Of a DNA stretch of 64,000 bases, positions 17,250 through 24,786 are shown one piece after another; the first letter of the stretch is position 1; each line of letters starts with the position of its first letter. The DNA comes from Natronospirillum sp965602035. Lineage in GTDB: Bacteria > Pseudomonadota > Gammaproteobacteria > Pseudomonadales > Natronospirillaceae. The stretch lies in contig OZ271919.1 in NCBI GenBank assembly GCA_965602035.1, positions 2,418,001 through 2,482,000 on the forward strand, read 5' to 3'. The position numbers and the translations under genes are program-made. Below the pieces are notes generated by a model. It was given only the letters and a program-made list of their open reading frames with translations. It ran no database searches and was not told where the DNA came from.

Positions 17250-18946
17250 GCAGCGGCCTGTCGATCCGCAATCAGCCAGCAGTACGAGGACGGAGACAGC
17301 GTGATCTGACGCCCGGTTCCTGCCCCGCTGACCAGATCGTGCATTGGCGCATCCATGTGCACTGTGCAGGCCTGGTCACCCAGGTTGTGGTAGATCTGAA
17401 GCACCTGGCCATTGTGCTCGCGCGACAGGCCGTACAACGCATGATTGTCCGAGCGGATGATACGGGCACTGTGGTAGAACCAGGCACTGTATTCGCGGCG
17501 CAGGGCGATCAGTGAACGAAGACCGTGGTGAATGCGGTGCTCGACGGATTCCGGTTCTTTCAGTGCGCGCTGCACTTTTCGCCAGTCCATCGAGCCACGG
17601 TTGAGAAACCGGGCGTCCTGAAAACCGGTCTGCTCACTGGTTTGCTCATAAAAACCGACATCATTGCCCATGCCGACCTCGTCACCGTAATAGAGAATCG
17701 GAGAGCCTTCGGTGGCGAAGAGCATGGAGTGCATCAACAGTACCTTGTCCGGATCTTCCCGGAGCAGATAGAACAATCGCCCGGCGATGCCCTCGCCTTC
17801 GCGAAAGCGGCACAGCGGGTCATGCAGATAGTATTCGTTCATGCGGTCGCGCACTTCGGGCGTGACGAACTCCAGGGTAAGCTCATCGTGGCACCGCAGG
17901 AATGACATCCAGCAGCTCTTCTCGGGTATGGCGGGTGTGACTTCCGGCGCAAGTGCTTCTTCAATGTGGCGATAGTCCGCTTCGGCCACGGCCATATAGA
18001 GCTGCGGCATCAGTGGAAAATGGTACGCCGCCTGGCACTCGTCGTCGTCGCCGAAATAGCTGACCACCTGTTTCGGTGCCATGTTCGCTTCGGCAATCAT
18101 CAGCGTGCCCGGGCGGCAGTAATCAAGACTGGCGCGAATCAGTTTGAGCAGGCTGTGGACCTGGGGCAGATCTTCACAGTTGGTGCCCTCTTCCTTCCAT
18201 ATAAACGGGATGGCATCCATGCGCAGGCCGTCCACTCCCTGCTCCTGCCAGAACAGGAAGTTGTCGATCATATCAATCAACAATGCGGGGTTGCGGTAGT
18301 TCAGGTCCGGCTGGAAGGCATAGAAACGGTGAAAATAGTAGTCGTCAGTCTGTGCATTGTATTCCCAGTTCGAGTCCACCATACCCTTGAACAGCAATCG
18401 GGCATCACTGTAACGCGTGGTGTCCGTGCTCCAGATGTAATAGTCGCGATAGGGTGAGGTCTTCGAACTGGCCGCATCAATGAACCACGGGTGCTGGTCG
18501 GAGGAGTGGTTAACGGCCATGTCGAACAGCAGCCGGATACCCCGCTGATGCGCAGCGGCAATGAAACGTCGGAACGCGTCGTTGCCGCCCAGATCGCTTC
18601 GGATATTACGAAAGCTGCGGATATCAAAACCCTGATCCCGCATGGGCGAATCCAGAATGGGCAATAACCAGAGCGTATTGACGCCGAGATCCTGGATATA
18701 ATCCAGTTTGTCGGTCAGGCCATCGAAATCTCCGGCATAGGCGTCCACGTAAAGCGAATAGACCACGGCATCCCGATACCAGTCCGGGTTGTTTTCCTGG
18801 GGCTGCGACGCGAGGGTGGCTTTCTGTGCGTCCAGTGTGCGCATCAGTTTTTCCAGGGCGTCATTGTGCTTCTGGTCGTACACCTGGTGCCAGAGTTCAC
18901 GTATGGTCTGTTGTGTCATAATTGGAGAGTCTGCTTTTGTGTTCAT
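17246..18946 (-). CDS. GH13 alpha-glucan enzyme related to trehalose synthase
   Basis: 566 residues from the ATG at 18946. Alternatives are 18919 (MTQQTIREL) and 18994; none has a convincing ribosome site. The GH13 active site is complete: DMAVNH, nucleophile Asp in GLRMDAIP, acid/base Glu in LMIAEAN and HDEL in FLRCHDELTLE. The surrounding text (DECQAAYHFPLMPQLYMAV, EEGTNCEDLPQVH, YYGDEVGMGND) resembles trehalose synthase (maltose to trehalose isomerisation), but the ~55-residue N-terminal helix region is not typical of TreS. It could also be an alpha-glucosidase or sucrose-type hydrolase. No signal peptide, so cytoplasmic. Coupled to the nitroreductase gene. Confidence 0.88.
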   Translation of the reverse strand: MNTKADSPIMTQQTIRELWHQVYDQKHNDALEKLMRTLDAQKATLASQPQENNPDWYRDAVVYSLYVDAYAGDFDGLTDKLDYIQDLGVNTLWLLPILDSPMRDQGFDIRSFRNIRSDLGGNDAFRRFIAAAHQRGIRLLFDMAVNHSSDQHPWFIDAASSKTSPYRDYYIWSTDTTRYSDARLLFKGMVDSNWEYNAQTDDYYFHRFYAFQPDLNYRNPALLIDMIDNFLFWQEQGVDGLRMDAIPFIWKEEGTNCEDLPQVHSLLKLIRASLDYCRPGTLMIAEANMAPKQVVSYFGDDDECQAAYHFPLMPQLYMAVAEADYRHIEEALAPEVTPAIPEKSCWMSFLRCHDELTLEFVTPEVRDRMNEYYLHDPLCRFREGEGIAGRLFYLLREDPDKVLLMHSMLFATEGSPILYYGDEVGMGNDVGFYEQTSEQTGFQDARFLNRGSMDWRKVQRALKEPESVEHRIHHGLRSLIALRREYSAWFYHSARIIRSDNHALYGLSREHNGQVLQIYHNLGDQACTVHMDAPMHDLVSGAGTGRQITLSPSSYCWLIADRQAAA

Positions 18947-19020
18947 TGATAACGGCGTAGAGTACGCGTGCGGTCCGGTCATTTCCAGCCGCATACCCCG
19001 CCTGTCAGGAGGTGCTTACG

Positions 19021-19572
19021 GTGGAAATGTCTGATTTTCAGCAAGTGATCGATTTCTGGTTCAGCGAACTGAGTCCCAAAGACTGGTTCCGTAAGAGTGA
19101 CGAGCTGGATCAGCGCATTCAGAGTGATTTTGCAGATCTTCATCGTGCCGTTGCGGCGGGTGAAACCTGGACGTGGCGCGAGGACCCATGGGGTCGACTG
19201 GCGGAGGTGCTGGTGCTCGACCAGTTTTCCCGCAATATGTACCGGGATACGCCGGCGGCCTTTGCCGCTGACGGAATGGCGCTGATCATGGCACAGGCGG
19301 CTGTGCAGGCCGGCGATGACAAGCGCCTGCCGGAAGGTCCGCCACGGGCGTTTCTGTATATGCCCTACATGCACAGTGAATCCTCGGTGGTACACGAAGA
19401 GGCTGTAAAACTCTTTGACCAGCCGGGGCTGGAACAGAATCTCGAGTTCGAGCACAAGCACAAGGTCATCATCGATCGCTTCGGTCGATACCCTCATCGC
19501 AACGAGATCCTAGGCCGGCCCTCAACAGCGGAGGAAGAGGCGTTTCTACAGGAGCCCGGGTCGTCGTTCTGA
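19021..19572 (+). CDS. DUF924 family protein
   Basis: 183 residues from the GTG at 19021, which lies 8 nt after AGGAGG (19007-19012); the ATG at 19027 is the alternative. DUF924 proteins are all-helical with TPR-like repeats and no established function. Typical segments are VIDFWFSELSPKDWFRKSDE, EVLVLDQFSRNMYRDTPAAF, RAFLYMPYMHSE and GRYPHRNEILGR. Soluble, no signal peptide. It diverges from the GH13 gene. Confidence 0.9.
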   Translation: MEMSDFQQVIDFWFSELSPKDWFRKSDELDQRIQSDFADLHRAVAAGETWTWREDPWGRLAEVLVLDQFSRNMYRDTPAAFAADGMALIMAQAAVQAGDDKRLPEGPPRAFLYMPYMHSESSVVHEEAVKLFDQPGLEQNLEFEHKHKVIIDRFGRYPHRNEILGRPSTAEEEAFLQEPGSSF

Positions 19573-19592
19573 CGGCCATGAGGAACTGATAC

Positions 19593-19620
19593 TTGCACCA
19601 CTAGATTTTCGCCCTACAAT
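19593..19620 (+). promoter_or_regulatory. Sigma-70 promoter of tRNA-Pro
   Basis: TTGCAC (19593-19598) and TACAAT (19615-19620) are separated by 16 bp. They are followed by a GC-rich discriminator (AGGCCCCCC), as is usual for stringently controlled stable-RNA promoters, about 14 nt before the mature tRNA 5' end. Confidence 0.7.
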
Positions 19621-19634
19621 AGGCCCCCCAACGG

Positions 19635-19711
19635 CGGAGAGTAGCTCAGCTTGGTAGAGCACTACCTTCGGGAGGTAGGGGTCGCAGGTTCAAATCCTGT
19701 CTCTCCGACCA
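19635..19711 (+). tRNA. tRNA-Pro (anticodon CGG)
   Basis: A 77-nt cloverleaf including an encoded CCA end. The acceptor stem CGGAGAG pairs with CTCTCCG. The anticodon stem CTACC/GGTAG holds loop TTCGGGA, giving anticodon CGG, which reads CCG. The T-arm has GGTTCAAATCC. It resembles E. coli proK. Confidence 0.95.
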
Positions 19712-19760
19712 TTGAATCAGATTGATGATGGTCCACCGCCGTAACCCGCGATACAGGAAC

Positions 19761-19771
19761 TCTCTCCGACC
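19761..19771 (+). repeat. 11-bp copy of the tRNA-Pro 3' end
   Basis: TCTCTCCGACC at 19761-19771 exactly repeats 19700-19710 at the tRNA 3' end, 61 bp downstream and in the same orientation. It is followed by TTTT. It may be a remnant of an attachment site or of a duplicated tRNA; the length is too short to decide. Confidence 0.35.
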
Positions 19772-19846
19772 TTTTCGCCCGGGTGCTACACTGTCAACAG
19801 GGGAATGTTTCGACATTCCGGTCTGTAGTGACATGGAGTGAACGTG

Positions 19847-20968
19847 ATGCGGATTGGGGTTCCGAAGGAAATCAAGACCGACGAATACCGCGTGGGTGCA
19901 ACACCGGCAGCGGTTCGTGAATTGGTTAGCCATGGCCACGATGTGTTCATGGAGCAGTCGGCTGGCTGCGGCGCCGGTTTTGAAGACAGTGATTACGACA
20001 AAGCCGGGGCCAGGATTCTGGATACTGCGGAGGCGGTGTTCGAGGCCGCTGAGCTGATCGTAAAGGTGAAGGAGCCACAGTCTGACGAACGAGCGCTGCT
20101 GCGTGAGCACCATACACTCTTCACCTTTCTGCACCTGGCGCCGGATCCTGACCAGACGCGCGAGCTCATGGCTTCCGGTGCGACCTGCATCGCCTATGAG
20201 ACCGTGACTGACAAACACGGACAATTACCCTTGCTGGCACCCATGTCCGAGGTGGCAGGTCGTCTGTCGGTGCAGGCCGGTGCACGGTGTCTGGAGAAAC
20301 CGGAAGGCGGCCGAGGCGTTCTGCTCTCGGGCGTACCCGGTGTGGCCCCGGCCAATGTCACAATTATCGGTGGCGGTACTGTCGGGCGCAATGCCCTTGC
20401 AATGGCCGTAGGTGCCGGTGCCAGAGTGACGGTTCTGGATCGCAGCATCGATGTGTTGCGGTCGCTTGATCGTCAGTGGGGGTCGAGGCTGCGTACATTG
20501 TATTCAACCGCTGAAAGTCTGGAGGCAGCCTGCATTGAATCCGATCTCGTTATCGGTGCCGTGCTGGTGCCGGGAGCCCGGGCGCCCAGTCTTGTGACCC
20601 GGTCCATGATCGAACAGATGCGACCGGGCAGCGTCGTTGTTGACGTCGCGATTGATCAGGGAGGGTGTATCGAAACCGCTCGGCCGACCACGCACGAAGA
20701 CCCGACGTACGTTGTCTCCGGGGTCGTACATTACTGTGTGGCGAACATGCCCGGCGCCGTGCCCCGGACTGCGACACAGGCATTGTCGCATGTCACCCTG
20801 CCCCTCGTGCTGCAACTCGCTGACCGGGGTGTGGCAACAGCACTGCGACACAATCCCGACCTGTTGAACGGGCTCAATGTGAGCCGCGGTGGTATCAATC
20901 AGCCAGCGGTGGCCGAAGCACAGAACCTTGACTATATCGACCCGCGCACCTGGCTGGAAGATGCCTGA
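19847..20968 (+). CDS. ald: Alanine dehydrogenase
   Basis: 373 residues, the usual length. The ATG at 19847 has GGAG 8 nt upstream. It catalyses NAD-dependent interconversion of L-alanine with pyruvate plus ammonia. Recognised from MRIGVPKEIKTDEYRVG, FMEQSAGCGAGFEDSDY, VKVKEPQ, FTFLHLAPD, the Rossmann segment VTIIGGGTVGRNALAMAVGA, and VVDVAIDQGGCIETARPTTH. Single-gene transcription unit between the tRNA and zur. Confidence 0.96.
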   Translation: MRIGVPKEIKTDEYRVGATPAAVRELVSHGHDVFMEQSAGCGAGFEDSDYDKAGARILDTAEAVFEAAELIVKVKEPQSDERALLREHHTLFTFLHLAPDPDQTRELMASGATCIAYETVTDKHGQLPLLAPMSEVAGRLSVQAGARCLEKPEGGRGVLLSGVPGVAPANVTIIGGGTVGRNALAMAVGAGARVTVLDRSIDVLRSLDRQWGSRLRTLYSTAESLEAACIESDLVIGAVLVPGARAPSLVTRSMIEQMRPGSVVVDVAIDQGGCIETARPTTHEDPTYVVSGVVHYCVANMPGAVPRTATQALSHVTLPLVLQLADRGVATALRHNPDLLNGLNVSRGGINQPAVAEAQNLDYIDPRTWLEDA

Positions 20969-21078
20969 ACCAGGGTGTGTCGCGCGATCGGCGCAGCATT
21001 TGCCGCGTTCTGTTACCGACCGATCTGTGGCAGACTATTGTGGGGTGAACGCCCGATGCAGGGTTGTTGAGAGTATTG

Positions 21079-21510
21079 ATGGTTGATCTGACAAAAGCCG
21101 AAAACTGGTGCGCCCGGCGCGGTGAGAAATTCACACCAACCCGCCGGGCTGTGTTCGAATTGCTGGCCGACCAGGACCAGGCCCTTACCGCCTACCAGTT
21201 GCTGGAGCGGTTGCAGGCGGCGATGCCTCATGCCAAACCACCGACCATATACCGGGCGCTCGAGTTTCTGCAACGGCTGGGTATGGTGCATCGCATCGAT
21301 TCCCAGAATGCGTTTATCGTCTGCGACGATTTCCCCCATCAACATGACGCGGCTTTCCTGGTCTGCCAGCAGTGCGGCAATGTCTCCGAAGTGATCGTCG
21401 ATGCAGCGATTGATCACCTGCGAGCAGCAGCAAGGACCGCACGGTTCGACTACCAGTACGCCACTATCGAGATGCGCGGACTGTGTGAGGTCTGTCAACA
21501 GGCCCACTGA
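21079..21510 (+). CDS. zur: Zinc uptake regulator, Fur family
   Basis: 143 residues from the ATG at 21079. Fur-family winged helix (FTPTRRAVFELLADQDQALT, KPPTIYRALEFLQRLGMVHR) with a CxxC pair (LVCQQCGN) and a second (LCEVCQQAH) that form the structural zinc site. The HDAAF segment matches the Fur/Zur dimerisation region. The Zur assignment rests on CxxC spacing and on znuA lying immediately downstream with a Zur-like operator between them. Zur represses zinc-import genes when zinc is plentiful. Confidence 0.9.
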   Translation: MVDLTKAENWCARRGEKFTPTRRAVFELLADQDQALTAYQLLERLQAAMPHAKPPTIYRALEFLQRLGMVHRIDSQNAFIVCDDFPHQHDAAFLVCQQCGNVSEVIVDAAIDHLRAAARTARFDYQYATIEMRGLCEVCQQAH

Positions 21511-21570
21511 AATAATAAACCTCTGTGCTTCGGGTGTATGGCTGACCCCGGCATTGACTCATCGCTTCGT

Positions 21571-21589
21571 TATGTTACGTTATAACATA
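21571..21589. promoter_or_regulatory. Zur-box-like palindrome upstream of znuA
   Basis: TATGTTA (21571-21577) and TAACATA (21583-21589) are perfect 7-bp inverted arms around CGTTA. This resembles the gammaproteobacterial Zur operator (TGTTAT-N-ATAACA type). It ends 26 nt before the znuA start, where repressor binding would block transcription. Confidence 0.72.
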
Positions 21590-21615
21590 TCAATGATGAT
21601 CTGAGGGATGAGTTA

Positions 21616-22764
21616 ATGCGTAATCTGACCCTACAAACGCTCGTGCACCGGGCGGTGGTGGCGCTTGGGATGTCTTTGCTTGCTGCCGTAGCCTGGGCCC
21701 AACCGAGGGTAGCTGTCACAGTGGCACCGGTTCACAGCTGGGTGGCTATCGTGGCGGGTGATGTCTTTGAACCCGCGCTCCTGCTGCCGGCCAATACTGA
21801 CCCTCACAACGCATCCCTGCGGCCGTCACAACTGCGTAACATCCGGCAGGCAGACTGGGTTATCTGGATTGGTCCGCAGCTCGAAGCAGGGCTCTCGGAC
21901 CTGGTAGGCGAGCTGCCGTCGAATCGGGTATGGCAACTGACCGGTGAGTCGGAGTCGCTGATTCATCATGAATACCGTGATGCCGGTGTGGTTTATGGGC
22001 AAGTGGATGCGACGCATGACGGACATGACCATGACCAGCACACCGAGGTGCACGAGCACGATAATGGACATCACGCCGAGGAGCTGGACCATGACCATGG
22101 CCACGACACCGAAGAGCATGAACCCGGGCATAGCCATGGAGACCACTCCGAGGAACAGCACGGGCACACGGAAACCGGGCACGACCATAACCATGCGGCC
22201 GAGGGCGGCTCGGCGCACGCTGGCCATGATCATTCGGCGCACGATCTAGATCCGCATCTCTGGCTCGATCCGGAGAACGCCCGGCGGGCTATTCAGGTCA
22301 TTGAGCGCAAGCTCTCTGAGTTGGACCCGGTGAATTCTTCGACCTATCGATCGAATGCCGAAACGGCACTGGCCCGGCTTGATGCAGCACAGTCAGAATG
22401 GCGGCGTCAGCTCGGCGATAGTTCGGCACCTTATGCCGTGTTTCACGACGGTTACCAGTACTTGGACCAGGCGTTCGGCATACCCTTTGCCGGCTCGGTT
22501 ACGCTGGATCCGGAGCGGCTTCCCGGTCTGCAGACTATCGCCCGTTTGCGCGATGGACTGGCCGAGGCCAACGTCGGTTGCCTTTTTGCTGAGGTTCAGT
22601 ACTCAGACCGCTTGATCGCTGCGGTGAATGAGCGATTGAATCTTCCTATTCGTCGGCTTGACGCAATCGGGCTGGACATATCCACGGGCCCTGACCACTA
22701 TTTCACCCTGATGGACCGTCTGGTCTCCGGCTTTGCCTCTTGCCGGACAGAACCGGCGGAATAG
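21616..22764 (+). CDS. znuA: Zinc ABC transporter substrate-binding protein with long His-rich loop
   Basis: 382 residues with an N-terminal signal peptide ending around AVAWAQ. Zinc-binding positions of the cluster A-I family are present: VAPVHSWVA, TDPHNASLRPSQ, DLDPHLWLDPENARRA and the late Glu/Asp region. Between about residues 133 and 210 lies a loop with some two dozen His plus many Asp/Glu (GHDHDQH, GHDHNH and similar). This is longer than in E. coli ZnuA and is presumed to collect or sense periplasmic zinc. The znuB and znuC genes are not in the window, so the permease must be elsewhere. Confidence 0.95.
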   Translation: MRNLTLQTLVHRAVVALGMSLLAAVAWAQPRVAVTVAPVHSWVAIVAGDVFEPALLLPANTDPHNASLRPSQLRNIRQADWVIWIGPQLEAGLSDLVGELPSNRVWQLTGESESLIHHEYRDAGVVYGQVDATHDGHDHDQHTEVHEHDNGHHAEELDHDHGHDTEEHEPGHSHGDHSEEQHGHTETGHDHNHAAEGGSAHAGHDHSAHDLDPHLWLDPENARRAIQVIERKLSELDPVNSSTYRSNAETALARLDAAQSEWRRQLGDSSAPYAVFHDGYQYLDQAFGIPFAGSVTLDPERLPGLQTIARLRDGLAEANVGCLFAEVQYSDRLIAAVNERLNLPIRRLDAIGLDISTGPDHYFTLMDRLVSGFASCRTEPAE

Positions 22765-22792
22765 GTAACAGGGTAACGGCAACAGAGCAGAA

Positions 22793-23617
22793 ATGATCCG
22801 AAATCGGTTAGCCCGGCCAGCGTTGATCTGCGCAGGCGCTTTTCTGGTTGCCGGTTGCAGAGATCCCGAGGACATCAGGTATCGTTCCGGCAATCAGGCG
22901 AAGGAAAATACATCCGAGGCCGTACCGTCAGCCAGTCCCGGCACGTTCATTGATATTGATGCCGGACAGTACCGGGAGACGTCGGGATCAGGTGAAGAAA
23001 CTCAGGGGCTATCATCAAATGATGAGAGCGCTTCGAATCAGGGGCGCCGTGGCCTGTCGGACGATGAACTGGCACTGGAGCCTGAAGTGGGCACGCCGGT
23101 TGAGTCGATGGCGCCGCCGATCACCGAACGCAGCGCCCTGCCGGATGAAGACGGTTATACCGAACTGGACTGGGATGAGCTGCTGCCGCCGGATTTCAGC
23201 TTTGACCCCTGGCTCGATCAGGTCGATCTGAACGAGTTCGATCTCACCACGATGGACGACACGGACCCGGAGGCTCAGCGCCTGTACGATGAGCTCAAGC
23301 GGGTTCTCTCCGACGTGCCATCCAATGAGGCTTTGGCAGGTGTTGCCGCCCGGCTGCCGGGGTTCATGGTACCCATCGATTTTGACGGCCAGCAGGTGCG
23401 TCGCTTTCTGCTTGTACCCTATTTCGGGGCCTGTATTCACACGCCTCCACCGCCGGCCAACCAGATGGTCTACGTGGAATACCCGGAAGGTTTCGATTTT
23501 CGTCAGCTCTATGAGCCGGTCATGGTATCCGGCACTTTTGAACTGGAGCGCCATCAGGACGAAGAGCTGGGGACGGCCGGCTATTCCATGACGGCCGATA
23601 ACGTGCGACTGTTCTGA
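22793..23617 (+). CDS. DUF3299-like lipoprotein
   Basis: 274 residues. A lipobox (FLVAGC, Cys at about residue 19) marks an envelope lipoprotein. A long acidic, Ser/Glu-rich, low-complexity linker follows to about residue 110, then a compact domain containing LPGFMVPIDFDGQQVRRFLL, YFGACIHTPPPPANQMVYV and a C-terminal GYSMTADNVRLF, which I recognise as DUF3299. The function is unknown; DUF3299 genes are often near metal or macrolide-type ABC systems. It starts 28 nt after znuA, so probably in the Zur-controlled transcript. Confidence 0.82.
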   Translation: MIRNRLARPALICAGAFLVAGCRDPEDIRYRSGNQAKENTSEAVPSASPGTFIDIDAGQYRETSGSGEETQGLSSNDESASNQGRRGLSDDELALEPEVGTPVESMAPPITERSALPDEDGYTELDWDELLPPDFSFDPWLDQVDLNEFDLTTMDDTDPEAQRLYDELKRVLSDVPSNEALAGVAARLPGFMVPIDFDGQQVRRFLLVPYFGACIHTPPPPANQMVYVEYPEGFDFRQLYEPVMVSGTFELERHQDEELGTAGYSMTADNVRLF

Positions 23618-23640
23618 CCGGCCCCCTCCGGCGGGCCGGT
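23617..23640. terminator. Hairpin between convergent genes
   Basis: ACCGGCCC (23617-23624) pairs with GGGCCGGT (23633-23640) across an 8-nt loop, directly at the stop of the lipoprotein gene and 17 nt before the convergent gene end. No T-run follows. Confidence 0.45.
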
Positions 23641-23657
23641 ACAGAGTTGATGGCGGC

Positions 23658-24641
23658 TTAACCCCGGTTATGCGGGGCGTTCAGGTTCAACTCCGGCCCC
23701 TTCGGCACAATGCGCGTGGGGTTGATGGTGTCGTGGCTGTAATAGTAATGCCGCTTGATATGCACGAGGTCTACCGTGTCGGCGATACCCGGCTGCTGGT
23801 ACAGCTCGCGCAGGTAACCGCTCAGGTGCTCGTAATCGGCGATCCGACGGAGGTTGCATTTGAAGTGGCCGACATAAACGGCGTCAAAGCGTACCAGCGT
23901 CGTGAATAGTCGCCAGTCGGCCTCGGTAATGCGGTCTCCGGCCAGGTAGCGACGCTCTCCCAGCAAATCATCGAGCCAGTCCAGACTGTCAAACAGATCG
24001 TTAAAGGCTTCTTCGTACGCATCCTGCGTGGTGGCAAACCCGGACTTGTAGACCCCGTTATTCACCGTGTGGTAAACCCGCTCGTTGATACGGTCAATCT
24101 CACTGCGCAGTTCGGACGGATACAGGTCAAGGGTGTTTCCTGTGAGTTCATTGAATGCCGAATTGAACATGCGGATAATTTCAGCCGATTCGTTGCTCAC
24201 GATGGTTTCGCGCTGTTTATCCCAGAGCACAGGCACGGTGACGCGACCGGTATAATCCGGTTTGGCCTTGAGATACAGTTGATAATGATAATCCAGGCCG
24301 TAGAGATCGTCCCCGACCGGGGTGTCTGACGGCAGGTCAGGCCCCTGATATTCCCAGCCATTGCTCAGCATGTCCGGGTGCACCGTGCTCACTGAAATGT
24401 GGTCGGACAGGTCTTTCAGGTGCCGCACAATCAACGCGCGATGCGCCCAGGGGCAGGCCATGGACACATAGAGGTGGTAGCGTCCCGACTCGGCAGGAAA
24501 GCCACTTTCACCGGAGGGTCCGGCCGTGCCGTCAGCGGTGACCCAGTTGCGGAACTGGGCGTCTTCACGCACGAACCGACCGCCGCTTTTGCTGGTGTCG
24601 TACCACTGATCGTGCCATTGTCCATCAACCAGTAATCCCAT
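23658..24641 (-). CDS. yqjG: Glutathionyl-hydroquinone reductase (Xi-class GST)
   Basis: 327 residues, as E. coli YqjG (328). The ATG at 24641 has GGAGGAG upstream; the frame opens 21 codons earlier without a ribosome site. The catalytic Cys lies in SMACPWAHRALIV; WALL-type segments (TVPVLWDKQRETIVSNESAE) and GDRITEADWRLFTTLVRFDA are typical of the ECM4/YqjG group. It reduces glutathionyl-hydroquinones with glutathione, a quinone-detoxification step in the cytoplasm. Confidence 0.93.
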   Translation of the reverse strand: MGLLVDGQWHDQWYDTSKSGGRFVREDAQFRNWVTADGTAGPSGESGFPAESGRYHLYVSMACPWAHRALIVRHLKDLSDHISVSTVHPDMLSNGWEYQGPDLPSDTPVGDDLYGLDYHYQLYLKAKPDYTGRVTVPVLWDKQRETIVSNESAEIIRMFNSAFNELTGNTLDLYPSELRSEIDRINERVYHTVNNGVYKSGFATTQDAYEEAFNDLFDSLDWLDDLLGERRYLAGDRITEADWRLFTTLVRFDAVYVGHFKCNLRRIADYEHLSGYLRELYQQPGIADTVDLVHIKRHYYYSHDTINPTRIVPKGPELNLNAPHNRG

Positions 24642-24786
24642 AACTCCTCCGGGCGAACTGAATTTGTCAGGCTCACAGTGTGCGCATGCGGCTGCTAGAA
24701 TCACAGCGGAACTATCTGAACGCGAGATTCAATTAAACTGAAAGTCACCCGCTGAGGCGGCTGGACTGCTGCGATGGTGTTTACCC

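Noticed and set aside
22003..22250. Repeat-like DNA (many GACCATGAC-type units), possible repeat array
   Set aside because: Units are irregular and explained by the His/Asp-rich loop of ZnuA; no spacer/repeat regularity of a CRISPR array.
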